Positions 25,606 to 34,565 of a DNA stretch of 64,000 nucleotides are shown here, in pieces; within the stretch, counting starts at the first letter, position 1; every line of letters begins with the position of its first letter. The position numbers and the translations under genes are program-made. This DNA is from G965227875 sp965227875 (GTDB lineage: Bacteria > Pseudomonadota > Alphaproteobacteria > Rhizobiales > JAJFHC01): positions 3,100,001-3,164,000 of the forward strand of contig OZ245783.1 in NCBI GenBank assembly GCA_965227875.1, written 5' to 3'. The notes under the pieces are model-generated. The model ran no database searches. It saw only the letters and a program-made list of their open reading frames with translations, and was not told the DNA's origin.

Positions 25606-26133
25606 TCAGTCGCCCGGCATGGGCACGTGGCTCCAGTCCGTCGTCACTTCCGCCTGCACGGGCCGTTCGAGATAGGTCGACAGCACCACGTAGCTGCGCG
25701 TCGCCTTGACGCCCGGCGTGGCGTAGAGCTGGCCAAGGATCGCTTCCAGGCCCTGGGTGTCCGCCGTGCGCACCTTGAGCATCATGCAGGTGTCGCCGGT
25801 GACGGAGTGGACCTCCTCGACTTCCGGATGCTCGGCGACACGCATGAGCGCTTCGCTCTTGCCCCATCCGGCGGTGTCCACATGGACGAAGGCGAGAAGC
25901 GGTTTTCCCACGGCCTCCGCATCGACCATCGCGCAGGTGGCCCGCAGCGCACCGGACTTGCGGAGCTTCCGCACCCTTTCGTGCACCGCCGGCGCGGACA
26001 GCCCGACCAGTTCACCCAGCCTCGCATAGCTGACCTGTGCGTCTTCCACGAGGGCGCCTAATATTTTTCGGTCGAACGGATCGAGGGCGCCGGGCTGAAC
26101 GCCGTTCCGCCGAACAGGGTCTGTTTTTGCCAT
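25606..26133 (-). CDS. Lrp/AsnC family transcriptional regulator
   Basis: 175 residues from ATG 26133; a TTG at 26145 is an alternative start. AsnC HTH: LDPFDRKILGALVEDAQVSYARLGELVGLSAPAVHERVRKL. The RAM domain carries GKPLLAFVHVDTAGWG and EEVHSVTGDTCMMLKVRT. Its close, divergent position (about 50 bp) to an MFS permease suggests it controls that exporter in response to an amino-acid-like ligand. The gap contains an AT-rich segment (ATTATATGCAATA) that could be the binding site. Confidence 0.9.
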   Translation of the reverse strand: MAKTDPVRRNGVQPGALDPFDRKILGALVEDAQVSYARLGELVGLSAPAVHERVRKLRKSGALRATCAMVDAEAVGKPLLAFVHVDTAGWGKSEALMRVAEHPEVEEVHSVTGDTCMMLKVRTADTQGLEAILGQLYATPGVKATRSYVVLSTYLERPVQAEVTTDWSHVPMPGD

Positions 26134-26185
26134 TTCACCCGACAATTCGCTGGATTGCTGAAGATAGTTCGCGTATCCAAATTAT

Positions 26186-27370
26186 ATGCAATACGAAAAA
26201 GGTGTCAACGGCTTCGAGAGCGAACAGGGTTCACCTGGTATGCCGGTCTATCTCCTCACGGCCGCCGTGGCGACCATCGGCGCGAACTCCCTTGCGCTTG
26301 GTCCCATCGCCGCCGCCATATCGGCGGATCTCGGCGAAACGGTGCCGCGCACGATGTATGCCGCCGCGGGTTACGGGCTGGGAACCGCGTTCAGCGCACT
26401 CGCGCTCGCGTCGCGGATCGACGGGATCGGTGCGGCCCGCGCCCTCAACCGGGCACTGGTCGGGCTGGCAGCCGGATTTGTCATCTGCTGGCTCGCCACC
26501 GGTCTGCCCCTTCTCGTCGCGGGACAGGTGATCGCGGGGCTCTCCGCCGGTGTCGCGCTGCCGGCCATATACGCCATAGCCGCACAGATATCTCCGCCGG
26601 GCCGGGAGAGCACGATCCTCGGGCGTGTGCTCGTGGGCTGGACGATCAGTATGGTGGGAGGTGTGTCGCTCGCCGCCCTTGTCGCGGAACTCGCGAACTG
26701 GCGCGTGGTCTTCGCCGGTCTCGCTGTGCTGTCCGCCATGGTCCTTCACGCTCTGTCGCGCTCGGGACACGCGGATCCCGGTCGCCTGCCGACGCCGTCG
26801 TCCGCATCGCCTCTGTCGGCCCTTCGCGTCGCCGGCGTCGTTCCCCTGCTGTTGATGTGTCTGGCCTACATGATCGCATTCTACGGCGCATACGGGTTCG
26901 TCGGCGCACACATCCATGAAGTGCTCGGGCATCCGGTGGGCGCGGCGGGCGCCATCGCCGTGAGTTACGGTCTGGGCTTCGGTGCGGCCTCCCTGGCCAA
27001 CCCGATCGTGGACCGCTACGGCGTCAGGCGGGTGCTTCCTTTTGCGCTGGTGTTCATTTCAGCCGTCTACGTCGCACTCGCGGCCGGTTCGGGTAGCTAT
27101 GCCGCACTGGTGGCGGTTTCGCTGGTCTGGGGCATCGCGAACCATTTCGGCGTCAACCTGATCGTCGCCGGTCTGTCCCGCTGCGACCCGTCGCGGCGCG
27201 GCGCCATCCTCGGCCTCTACAGCGCCGTCACCTATTTCGCCGCCTGCCTGGGAGCGCTGGTCTTCGGAGGGGTCTACGCGGCGTTCGGTTTTTCCCGCTG
27301 TCGCGTGCGGGGCGGCGCTGTCCGTGCTGGCCTCCGTGTTCGCCACGCCGTTCATGCGCCGCGGCCATGA
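26186..27370 (+). CDS. MFS transporter with C-terminal frameshift
   Basis: A 394-residue frame with 11-12 hydrophobic segments. The MFS layout is evident: GQVIAGLSAGVALPAIYAIAAQISPPGRES in the first half, YGLGFGAASLANPIVDRYGVRR in the second. ATG 26240 (MPVYLLTAAVATIG) is an alternative start directly before TM1. After AAFGFS (near 27295) the frame turns into an Arg-rich tail, while the next frame encodes AVACGAALSVLASVFATPFMRRG and stops at 27401. That is a natural TM12 and C-terminus, so one extra C in the run at 27294-27296 has probably shifted the frame. Either a recent mutation or a sequencing error. Controlled probably by the divergent AsnC-type gene. Confidence 0.85.
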   Translation: MQYEKGVNGFESEQGSPGMPVYLLTAAVATIGANSLALGPIAAAISADLGETVPRTMYAAAGYGLGTAFSALALASRIDGIGAARALNRALVGLAAGFVICWLATGLPLLVAGQVIAGLSAGVALPAIYAIAAQISPPGRESTILGRVLVGWTISMVGGVSLAALVAELANWRVVFAGLAVLSAMVLHALSRSGHADPGRLPTPSSASPLSALRVAGVVPLLLMCLAYMIAFYGAYGFVGAHIHEVLGHPVGAAGAIAVSYGLGFGAASLANPIVDRYGVRRVLPFALVFISAVYVALAAGSGSYAALVAVSLVWGIANHFGVNLIVAGLSRCDPSRRGAILGLYSAVTYFAACLGALVFGGVYAAFGFSRCRVRGGAVRAGLRVRHAVHAPRP

Positions 27371-27407
27371 CCCTGCCGCCTTGGCCGGCACGGCCGACTG
27401 AGGCCAC

Positions 27408-28757
27408 TCACACCGATTGCGAATAGCGGGCGCCGCCCTGCGTCAGGTATCCGTCGAACCGTGCACAGATGTTGCGGACGAACGGCCTGCCGCGCGGCGT
27501 GATCGCAAAGACGTCCCGGTCCCAGGCGACAAGACCGTCCTCGTCTTCGGCGGCCACGGCCTCCGCGATGTCGAAGGCGTCCGCAGCACCGTTCCCGTAG
27601 CGGTCGCGCACCTCGGTCACGGAAAAGGAGAAATCGCAGATCAGCCGTTCGATCACGTGCGCGCGCAGGCGGTCCCGGTCGCTCAGTTCGAAGCCGGTCG
27701 TGATGGCGAGGCCTTCGTCGTCGATCATCCTCGTATACTGGGCCGTGGGCGTTGCGTTGTGCACGTAGCCCTGGGCCAGTTTGCCGATTGCCGACGCGCC
27801 GAAACCCAGCAGGACGTCGGCCGGATCGTCCGTATACCCCTGGAAGTTGCGCCGCAGGCGTCCCTCGCGGCGCGCCAGCGCAAGCGGATCCTCCGGCAGT
27901 GCGAAGTGGTCCATGCCGATCGCCTCGTAGCCCGCGGCCGTCAGCAGGTCCGCCATCAGGCGCGACTGGCGCAGCCGGTTTTCCGCGCCGGGAAGCGTGT
28001 CCTCGTGGATCATCTGCTGGTGCTTTTTCATCCACGGCACGTGGGCATAGCCGAACACCGCGATACGGCTCGGCCGCAGCGTCAGCACCTGCTCGACGGT
28101 CCTGGCGACGCTCCGCTCCGTCTGGTGCGGCAGCCCGTAGATGAGATCGAAGTTGATGCTCCCGATTCCCGCCGACGTCAGGGCGTCCACCACGTCGCGG
28201 GTCTGCTCGAACGACTGGATCCGGTTGATCGCCTTCTGGACGGCCGGATCGAAATCCTGCACGCCGATGCTGGCCCGGGTGACGCCGGACCGCGCCAGCG
28301 CCGACAGCCTCTTGTCGTCGAGGTCGCGGGGGTCGATCTCGACGCTGAACTCCGCGTCCGCCGCAAGCGCGAATCGCTCGCGCAGGACCGCCGACAGCGC
28401 GGTCATGTCGTCGGGCGTCAGCATGGTCGGCGAACCGCCGCCCCAGTGTATGGTCTTGACCCGCGCACCGGGATCGACGAGTGCGGAGACCGTGTCCACC
28501 TCGTGTTCGAGCACCGGGAGATAGGACGCGACCGGGTCGTAACGGCGCGTGTGCTTGGTGTGGCAGCCGCAGAACCAGCACAGCGTGTCGCAGAAGGGGA
28601 TGTGCAGGTAGAGCGAAAGCGTGTCGTCCGGCGCGATCGCATCCAGCCATTGACGATAGATCCCGTTGTCGATGCGATCGTGGAAGTGTGGTGCGGTCGG
28701 ATAGCTCGTGTAACGAGGGGCCGGCCGTGCGTGTCTGCTGGCGAGTGTCTGGCTCAT
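27408..28757 (-). CDS. hemN: Oxygen-independent coproporphyrinogen III oxidase
   Basis: 449 residues. Radical-SAM decarboxylation of coproporphyrinogen III to protoporphyrinogen IX in haem synthesis under low oxygen. The [4Fe-4S]/SAM motif is FCDTLCWFCGC (CxxxCxxCxC), as in true HemN rather than HemW. WGGGSPTML, EIDPRDLD and the FGYAHVPWMKKHQ segment follow. I chose ATG 28757 (MSQTLASRHARPAPRYTSYPTA), which restores the typical start; the frame runs upstream to 28817. A near-perfect FNR box lies 60 bp upstream, consistent with anaerobic induction. Confidence 0.95.
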   Translation of the reverse strand: MSQTLASRHARPAPRYTSYPTAPHFHDRIDNGIYRQWLDAIAPDDTLSLYLHIPFCDTLCWFCGCHTKHTRRYDPVASYLPVLEHEVDTVSALVDPGARVKTIHWGGGSPTMLTPDDMTALSAVLRERFALAADAEFSVEIDPRDLDDKRLSALARSGVTRASIGVQDFDPAVQKAINRIQSFEQTRDVVDALTSAGIGSINFDLIYGLPHQTERSVARTVEQVLTLRPSRIAVFGYAHVPWMKKHQQMIHEDTLPGAENRLRQSRLMADLLTAAGYEAIGMDHFALPEDPLALARREGRLRRNFQGYTDDPADVLLGFGASAIGKLAQGYVHNATPTAQYTRMIDDEGLAITTGFELSDRDRLRAHVIERLICDFSFSVTEVRDRYGNGAADAFDIAEAVAAEDEDGLVAWDRDVFAITPRGRPFVRNICARFDGYLTQGGARYSQSV

Positions 28758-28816
28758 GTCGGTTCCCGGTTGGCGCGAGGGTGCACGGACCCTGCCCAAG
28801 CGCGGCCTGCCCGGCA

Positions 28817-28830
28817 TTGACCTGCGTCAA
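28817..28830. promoter_or_regulatory. FNR/FnrL-type binding site upstream of hemN
   Basis: TTGAC-CTGC-GTCAA is a perfect dyad matching the FNR-family pattern TTGAY-N4-RTCAA. It is 60 bp before the hemN start and about 80 bp before the divergent AEC transporter start. FnrL control of hemN/hemZ is established in Rhodobacter; here it is inferred from the site. Confidence 0.75.
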
Positions 28831-28910
28831 ACCCCGGTGGCGGGTGGGTTGGGCCTTGCGGAGACCGGGACGCCCGCGCCATTGTGGAGCCGGGACCCAG
28901 CGGAGGAGCC

Positions 28911-29849
28911 ATGTCACTCGTATCGGTGTTTCTGGCCATCGCGCCGATCTTCATCCTGATCGTGCTCGGCAACCTCCTGCGGCGGAACGGCATTCCCAAT
29001 GTCGACTTCTGGAACCTCAACGACAAGCTCGTCTACTGGGTGCTCATGCCCGCACTCCTGTTCCACAAGACGTCGACGATCGAGATCTCGTTCGAGCTGA
29101 TCGGGTCCTATGCCGTCGTCATCCTCGGGGGCTTCGCGGCCGCCCTGGTCTTCGGTCTCGCGACCGCGCGCCTGGCCGGGCTGGACAACCCGGCGGCCAG
29201 TTCGGTGATGCAGGGCAGTGCGCGGCACAACACCTTCGTGGCGCTCTCCATTGCCGATCGCATGTTCGGCACGGACGGCCTCGCGCTCGCCGCGCTCGGG
29301 ACATCGCTCCTCATTCCGGTGACGAACCTCTCCGTCGTGCCGCTGATGGTGGTGCTCAACCAGAAGGACCGCAGCGGCGGTATCGTCCGCGCGGTGCTTC
29401 ATGACCTGGGGCGGAACCCGCTGCTGCTTGCCGTGGGCGCGGGCCTTGCCTTCAACCTTGCCGGAGTGGGCGAGGTGCCGGTCCTGCACGACACCTCTCT
29501 CATCATCGGCAACGCCGCCCTGCCGGTCGTGCTCATGTGCGTCGGCGCGAACCTGCGCATCCGGGCGATGAGCGCATCGGTCCTCCCGCTGGCGCTGTCC
29601 ATCGCGGGAAAGATGATCGTCTTTCCCGCCGTGACCCTGTTCATTGCGTTCCAGCTTGGCCTGACGCAGCTCGAGACCGCCATCGCGCTCCTGTTCGCGG
29701 CGTCGCCCGCCGCGTCCTCGGCCTATACGCTCGCCAAGCAGATGGGCGGCGACGCCCCGCTCATGGCCGCGATCACGACCATACAGACGGGGCTCGCCTT
29801 CATCACCATTCCCGCATCCCTGCTCCTGCTCGAATGGTATTTCGCGTGA
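28911..29849 (+). CDS. AEC family transporter (auxin efflux carrier-like permease)
   Basis: 312 residues, about ten hydrophobic segments. N-terminus SVFLAIAPIFILIVLGNLLRRNG, then WVLMPALLFHKTS, a middle hydrophilic loop, and the second half ALPVVLMCVGANLRIRAM and ASPAASSAYTLAKQMGGDA, typical of bacterial AEC proteins that export malonate or other carboxylates. ATG 28911 is preceded by GGAGGA. It is divergent from hemN (154 bp) and convergent with the aminotransferase (10 bp). Confidence 0.9.
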   Translation: MSLVSVFLAIAPIFILIVLGNLLRRNGIPNVDFWNLNDKLVYWVLMPALLFHKTSTIEISFELIGSYAVVILGGFAAALVFGLATARLAGLDNPAASSVMQGSARHNTFVALSIADRMFGTDGLALAALGTSLLIPVTNLSVVPLMVVLNQKDRSGGIVRAVLHDLGRNPLLLAVGAGLAFNLAGVGEVPVLHDTSLIIGNAALPVVLMCVGANLRIRAMSASVLPLALSIAGKMIVFPAVTLFIAFQLGLTQLETAIALLFAASPAASSAYTLAKQMGGDAPLMAAITTIQTGLAFITIPASLLLLEWYFA

Positions 29850-29858
29850 GGGACGCCG

Positions 29859-31244
29859 TCAGGCCGCGCGCAGGTTTTCCGCGCTGACCCAGGCCTCGGT
29901 CCGGTCGAGGGCCGCCTCCAGCCGGTCGAACAGCAGGTTGAGTTCGTCGTCGGAGATGATGAGCGGCGGACAGATGGCGATGTTGTCGAGAACGTTGCGC
30001 AGGATCACGCCTTCCTCCTGGGCGAATTCCGCGCATTTCGCCGGCACCAGCGCACCCGGATCGAAAGAGGCCTTCGCCGCCTTGTCGGCCACCAGTTCAA
30101 CCGCGCCGATCAGGCCGCGCGACCGCGCATCGCCCACCAGCGGATGGTCCCCGAGCCGCGCGATGCGCGACGAGAAGACGGCCTCGCGGGCCTGCACCTT
30201 GCCGACGATGTCGTCGCGCTCGTAGATCTCCAGTGTCTTGACGCCGACGGCCGCCCCGACCGGATGGCCGGAATAGGTGAAGCCGTGGCCGAAAGTCCCG
30301 ATCTTGCGGCTCTCGTCGAGCATGGCCTGGTACATTTCCTCGGGGATCAGCACGGCGCCCACCGGCATGTAGGCCGACGTCAGCGCCTTGGCGGCGGAAA
30401 GCGTGTTCGGCCTGATGTTGAAGGTCTGGCTGCCCCACATGTTGCCCGTGCGGCCGAAACCGCAGATGACCTCGTCGGCGATCATCAGGATGTCGTACCT
30501 GTCGAGCACCGCCTGGACTTTCTCGAAATAGGTCGCCGGTGGAATGATGACGCCGCCCGCGCCCATGATCGGCTCGGCGATAAAGGCGGCCACGGTGTCG
30601 GGGTCTTCGTCCTGGATCAGTTTCTCCAGGCTTTCGGCAAGGCGGGTGGCGAAGTCCACCTCCGTCTCGCCCGTCTCGGCGAAGCGATAGTGGTGCGGGC
30701 AGTCGGTGTGGAGGATGTTCGGGATCGGCAGGTCGAAATCCCGGTGGTTCGCCGGAAGGCCCGTCAGGCTGGCACTGGCGATCGTGACGCCGTGATAGCC
30801 CTGCAGACGGCTGATGATCTTCTTCTTCTTCGTCCGGCCGAGCGCGTTGTTGTAGTACCAGACGAGCTTGATCTGGGTGTCGTTGGCCTCCGACCCGGAG
30901 CAGGTGAAGAACACTTTTGACATCGGGACCGGCGCGATCTCCTTCAGCTTCTCCGCAAGCTCGATGGCCGGGTCATGGCTCTTGCCGCCGAAGATATGGG
31001 TGTAGGACATCTTGCGCATCTGCTCGGTGGCGGTCTCGATGAGCTCCTCGTTGCCATAGCCCAGCGACGTGCACCACAGGCCCGACATGCCCTCGATATA
31101 GGACTTGCCCTCCGCATCGGTGACGTAGATGCCACGGCCGCCATCGATGACGGTCGGGCCGGTCTCGCGGTGGGTGGCGAGGTTGGTGTAGGGGTGGATG
31201 ACGGTTTCGATATCGCGCGCTGCGGCATTGCTGAGGGGAGACAT
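29859..31244 (-). CDS. Class III aminotransferase (omega-amine:pyruvate type)
   Basis: 461 residues, PLP-dependent. Substrate-binding N-terminus (IHPYTNLATHRETGP...GIYVTDAEGKSYIEGMSGLWC), PLP-phosphate motif CSGSEANDTQIKL, aspartate motif MIADEVICGFGRTGNMWG, and the Schiff-base lysine in SAAKALTSAYMPVGAV. Sequence features resemble putrescine- or taurine-pyruvate transaminases. The substrate is undetermined; polyamine use would fit the polyamine-type importer elsewhere in the window, but the two loci are 19 kb apart. Divergent from the acyl-CoA ligase. Confidence 0.88.
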   Translation of the reverse strand: MSPLSNAAARDIETVIHPYTNLATHRETGPTVIDGGRGIYVTDAEGKSYIEGMSGLWCTSLGYGNEELIETATEQMRKMSYTHIFGGKSHDPAIELAEKLKEIAPVPMSKVFFTCSGSEANDTQIKLVWYYNNALGRTKKKKIISRLQGYHGVTIASASLTGLPANHRDFDLPIPNILHTDCPHHYRFAETGETEVDFATRLAESLEKLIQDEDPDTVAAFIAEPIMGAGGVIIPPATYFEKVQAVLDRYDILMIADEVICGFGRTGNMWGSQTFNIRPNTLSAAKALTSAYMPVGAVLIPEEMYQAMLDESRKIGTFGHGFTYSGHPVGAAVGVKTLEIYERDDIVGKVQAREAVFSSRIARLGDHPLVGDARSRGLIGAVELVADKAAKASFDPGALVPAKCAEFAQEEGVILRNVLDNIAICPPLIISDDELNLLFDRLEAALDRTEAWVSAENLRAA

Positions 31245-31463
31245 TCGGCAGATCCTGATTTTTCGAAATAGGCGGGACGTTTATCTCTACACAGTTTGCG
31301 CCCGGGCGAAAGGCCCGTTCACGCAAGGGGTGGCGGCGGTATCAACGCGATTTATGGAGAGATGGGGCAATCCGCCATTGTTGCCCCTTCACGGTGTCGC
31401 TAAAATCGTCGCAAAACAACATTGCGGCTCCCGGAAGAGCCGGCAGGACCGAGGGAATTGTCC

Positions 31464-33089
31464 ATGAGAGGGTTGATGCAGGACTGGCCGTTGCTGGTCC
31501 ATACGGTGCTTGATCACGCGCGCATGTATCACGGCGATCAGGAGATCGTCTCGCGCACGGTGGAAGGCCCGATTCACCGATACACCTATCGCGATCTCGA
31601 CGCCCGGTCGCGCAAGCTCGCGAGCGCCATGGAGCGGCGCGGCTACAAGCTCGGCGACGTGGTCGGCACCATGGCCTGGAACGGTTACCGGCACATGGAA
31701 ATCTGGTACGGCATGATGAGCATGGGCGCGGTGGTGCACACGCTCAATCCGCGCCTGTTTGCCGAACAGCTCGTCTACATCATCAATCACGCCGAGGACC
31801 GGCTGATCTTCGTCGATCTGACCTTCGTCCCGGTGCTCGAGGCCATCCAGGACAAGCTCACCGGGGTTGCCGGCTACGTCATCATGACGGATGCCGAGCA
31901 CATGCCCGAAACCAGCCTGCGCAACCCGATCTGCTATGAGGACCTGGTGGCCGAGGGTGATCACATGGAGTGGCCGAGCTTCGACGAGAACACCGCCTGC
32001 GGCATGTGTTACACGTCCGGCACCACCGGCAATCCGAAGGGTGTCGTCTATTCCCACCGCTCGAACGTGCTGCACGCGATGATGACGGTGGCCGGCGACG
32101 CGCTCGCCTTCAACAGCCGCACCACGATCATGCCGGTCGTGCCCATGTTCCATGCCAACGCCTGGTCGACCACGTTCAGCGGTCCGGTCTCCGGCGCCCG
32201 CATGGTGATGCCGGGCGGAAAGATGGACGGCGAAAGCATCTACGAGATGCTCGACACCCAGAAGGTGACGTGCACGCTCGCCGTGCCGACCGTCTGGCTC
32301 ATGCTGCTGCAGTACCTCGAGTCGACCGGCAAGAAGCTCCCGCACCTGGAACGGGTCGTGATCGGCGGTTCGGCCTGTCCACAGTCCATGCACGACACTT
32401 TCCAGAACGATTATGACGTGCAGGTGATCCACGCCTGGGGCATGACGGAAATGAGCCCCCTCGGCAGTCTTGCCACCGCCACCACGGCCATGGACAGGCT
32501 GGGCGAGGAGGAGCGCAAGGCTGTGCTCTACAAGCAGGGACGCCCGCCCTATGGCGTGGAGATGAAGATCACCGACGACGAGGGGCGCGAACTGCCGCGC
32601 GACGGCAAGGCCTTCGGGCATCTCCTGGTCAGGGGACCATGTATCGCCCGCAGCTATTTCAAGGAAGAGGGCGGCCGCATCGTCGATGAGGAAAACTGGT
32701 TCGACACCGGCGACGTATCGACACTGGACGAATTCGGTTTCCTGCAGATCACCGACCGGTCAAAGGATGTCATCAAGTCCGGCGGCGAGTGGATATCGTC
32801 GATCGATCTGGAGAACCTGGCCGTCGGCCATCCGGACGTGGCCGAAGCCGCGGTGATCGGCGTCGCCCATCCCAAGTGGGACGAACGCCCGCTGCTCGTC
32901 ATCGTGAAACGCGAGGGACGCGAGATCGACCGGGACGGCATCCTCGCTTACATGGACGGCAAGATCGCGAAGTGGTGGATGCCGGACGATGTCGTCTTCG
33001 TCGACGAGATCCCGCACACCGCCACGGGCAAGATCCAGAAACTAGCCCTGCGCGAGCAGTTCGCCGACTACAAGCTTCCGACGGCCTGA
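31464..33089 (+). CDS. Acyl-CoA ligase, DmdB-type (medium-chain or 3-methylmercaptopropionate)
   Basis: 541 residues, ANL superfamily. AMP-binding P-loop YTSGTTGNPKGV at residues 173-184, HAWGMTEMSP, the WFDTGDV hinge and the C-terminal catalytic lysine in TATGKIQKLALREQF. Length and N-terminus (LLVHTVLDHARMYHGDQEIVSR) match 3-methylmercaptopropionyl-CoA ligase DmdB and its close relatives used for short- and medium-chain fatty acids. ATG 31464 gives that N-terminus; the frame runs further upstream. A DmdC-type dehydrogenase is at 4358, but no dmdA or dmdD is in view, so a DMSP role is only possible. Confidence 0.88.
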   Translation: MRGLMQDWPLLVHTVLDHARMYHGDQEIVSRTVEGPIHRYTYRDLDARSRKLASAMERRGYKLGDVVGTMAWNGYRHMEIWYGMMSMGAVVHTLNPRLFAEQLVYIINHAEDRLIFVDLTFVPVLEAIQDKLTGVAGYVIMTDAEHMPETSLRNPICYEDLVAEGDHMEWPSFDENTACGMCYTSGTTGNPKGVVYSHRSNVLHAMMTVAGDALAFNSRTTIMPVVPMFHANAWSTTFSGPVSGARMVMPGGKMDGESIYEMLDTQKVTCTLAVPTVWLMLLQYLESTGKKLPHLERVVIGGSACPQSMHDTFQNDYDVQVIHAWGMTEMSPLGSLATATTAMDRLGEEERKAVLYKQGRPPYGVEMKITDDEGRELPRDGKAFGHLLVRGPCIARSYFKEEGGRIVDEENWFDTGDVSTLDEFGFLQITDRSKDVIKSGGEWISSIDLENLAVGHPDVAEAAVIGVAHPKWDERPLLVIVKREGREIDRDGILAYMDGKIAKWWMPDDVVFVDEIPHTATGKIQKLALREQFADYKLPTA

Positions 33090-33210
33090 AACGAGGCCTT
33101 TCTTCGGGGGCTCGCACGTGGTGGAAGTGGCGGTCACCGGCGGATCTTGAGCTTGCGCGTGGCACAGCGCGATACGCGCCTTGGCCACAGGATGGAGCAG
33201 GGCAGGGAAC

Positions 33211-33420
33211 TCAGCGGCGTCGATCGCCGGACAGCATGTCGACCAGGTCAGACAGCTTTCGCAGCAGCACCTCGTCGCGCACCGAGAAAACCTCCGGACA
33301 GGGGTCCGAGGGCCTCACGGCATTGACGATCAGCTGTCCGAGGCGAAGCTCGGGCTGGAGCTTCCACAGCCGGGCAATCTCGGAGGTTACATAGTCGATG
33401 TGGGCGTCGTCGTTCGGCAT
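33211..33420 (-). CDS. Small hypothetical protein
   Basis: 69 residues, acidic start and basic end, no signal or membrane segment. The pattern ARLWKLQPELRLGQLIVNAV...PEVFSVRDEVLLRKLSDL resembles a family of 65-90-residue proteins of unknown function that carry xxLRFGQLLxN followed by a short Asp/Glu segment. Leftward, isolated between the acyl-CoA ligase and the TauD-like gene. The 245 bp upstream (33421-33665) show no supported gene. Confidence 0.6.
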   Translation of the reverse strand: MPNDDAHIDYVTSEIARLWKLQPELRLGQLIVNAVRPSDPCPEVFSVRDEVLLRKLSDLVDMLSGDRRR

Positions 33421-33665
33421 GGCATCCTCGCCTGTCTAAAGAGACGACTGTCGCATTCCGGGCATTCGATGCGCCACCGCTGCATCGACTGTGACCGTTC
33501 ATTTGGCAGGGCCGGGACGCCACGTGAAGGCAAACGACTGCGCGTAACGGAACCAAACGCCCGAATGAGGTGCCAACTGTCAGCGGAAGTGAGTTCGGAA
33601 ATGTCGATCTCGCGCGACGGCCTGCCGGCTGCAGCGAGGTCGATGTGAGATCCCGAACCGGCGTT

Positions 33666-34523
33666 CTACACGGCCATCTCCTCGGGCGACGGGCCTGCGA
33701 AGGTGGTGCGGTACATGAGCCGCGAGAACCTGCGGTAGTCGTTGATGGCGTAGTGCTGGGTCGCGAAATTGTCCCACACCGCCACCGCGCCTTTTCGCCA
33801 GCGGTAGCGGCAGCAGAACTCGGGCCTTGTCGTGTGCTTCTGGACCGCATCGAGGATGGGGCGGCTCTCGTCCTCGCTCATGCCGTCGAGACGGCTCACG
33901 TAGGTTGGATTGAGAAACAGCATCTTCCGTCCCGTCGCCGGATGACGGAGCACCGCCGGGTGCAGCCGCTCCTCGTCGGCGGTGGGGTCGCCGCGTGCCA
34001 TCGTCATGGAAGCGCCTGACCGGGTCTCGACGGGCGGCGACCATTTCACGCCGTAGGGTTTGCCGACATGCACGGCCTTGCGGCCCTCGAGTAGACCTTT
34101 AAGCGGTTCGGGCAATGCCTCCCACGCCAGCACCTGGCTTGCCCAGACTGTGTCGCCGCCATGGGGCGGAACCTCGACCGCATTGAGAACGGAGCCCGCC
34201 GGCGGCTGCCGCAGGAAGCTGAAATCCGTATGCCAGTCGCCGCCGAACACCCCGCCGGCCTCGTTCGCCTCGCGCCGCACCTCGATCACCTCAGGGTGTT
34301 CGTCCATGGGTTTGACATAGGGCAGCTCCGCCATGGGGCCGAAGGAGAGCGTGAAGGCCTTCTGGGTCTCCAGGTCCATGTTCTGGCCGGGAAAGAAGAG
34401 GACGCCATGCTGTGCGAGCGCCGCCTTCAGGTCGGCCGCGAGGTCGTCCGGAAGCGGCTGGCCGAGGTCGATGTCGGTGACCTCGGCGCCGATGGAGCCT
34501 GTCAGGGGTGAGACGGTCGGCAT
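33666..34523 (-). CDS. TauD/TfdA family Fe(II)/2-oxoglutarate dioxygenase
   Basis: 285 residues. Iron facial triad visible as HTD in GGDWHTDFSFL (H98, D100) and the distal histidine in NFATQHYAIND (about H257). Members hydroxylate taurine, 2,4-D, carnitine precursors and similar substrates using 2-oxoglutarate. No sulfonate or phosphonate uptake genes are adjacent, so no substrate can be assigned. It is leftward, with PhzF-like and MBL-fold genes upstream in the same direction (42-bp gap). Confidence 0.9.
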   Translation of the reverse strand: MPTVSPLTGSIGAEVTDIDLGQPLPDDLAADLKAALAQHGVLFFPGQNMDLETQKAFTLSFGPMAELPYVKPMDEHPEVIEVRREANEAGGVFGGDWHTDFSFLRQPPAGSVLNAVEVPPHGGDTVWASQVLAWEALPEPLKGLLEGRKAVHVGKPYGVKWSPPVETRSGASMTMARGDPTADEERLHPAVLRHPATGRKMLFLNPTYVSRLDGMSEDESRPILDAVQKHTTRPEFCCRYRWRKGAVAVWDNFATQHYAINDYRRFSRLMYRTTFAGPSPEEMAV

Positions 34524-34565
34524 GTCGGTGGGACTTTCCGGCGTTCTTGAAGGGGCAGTATCCCC

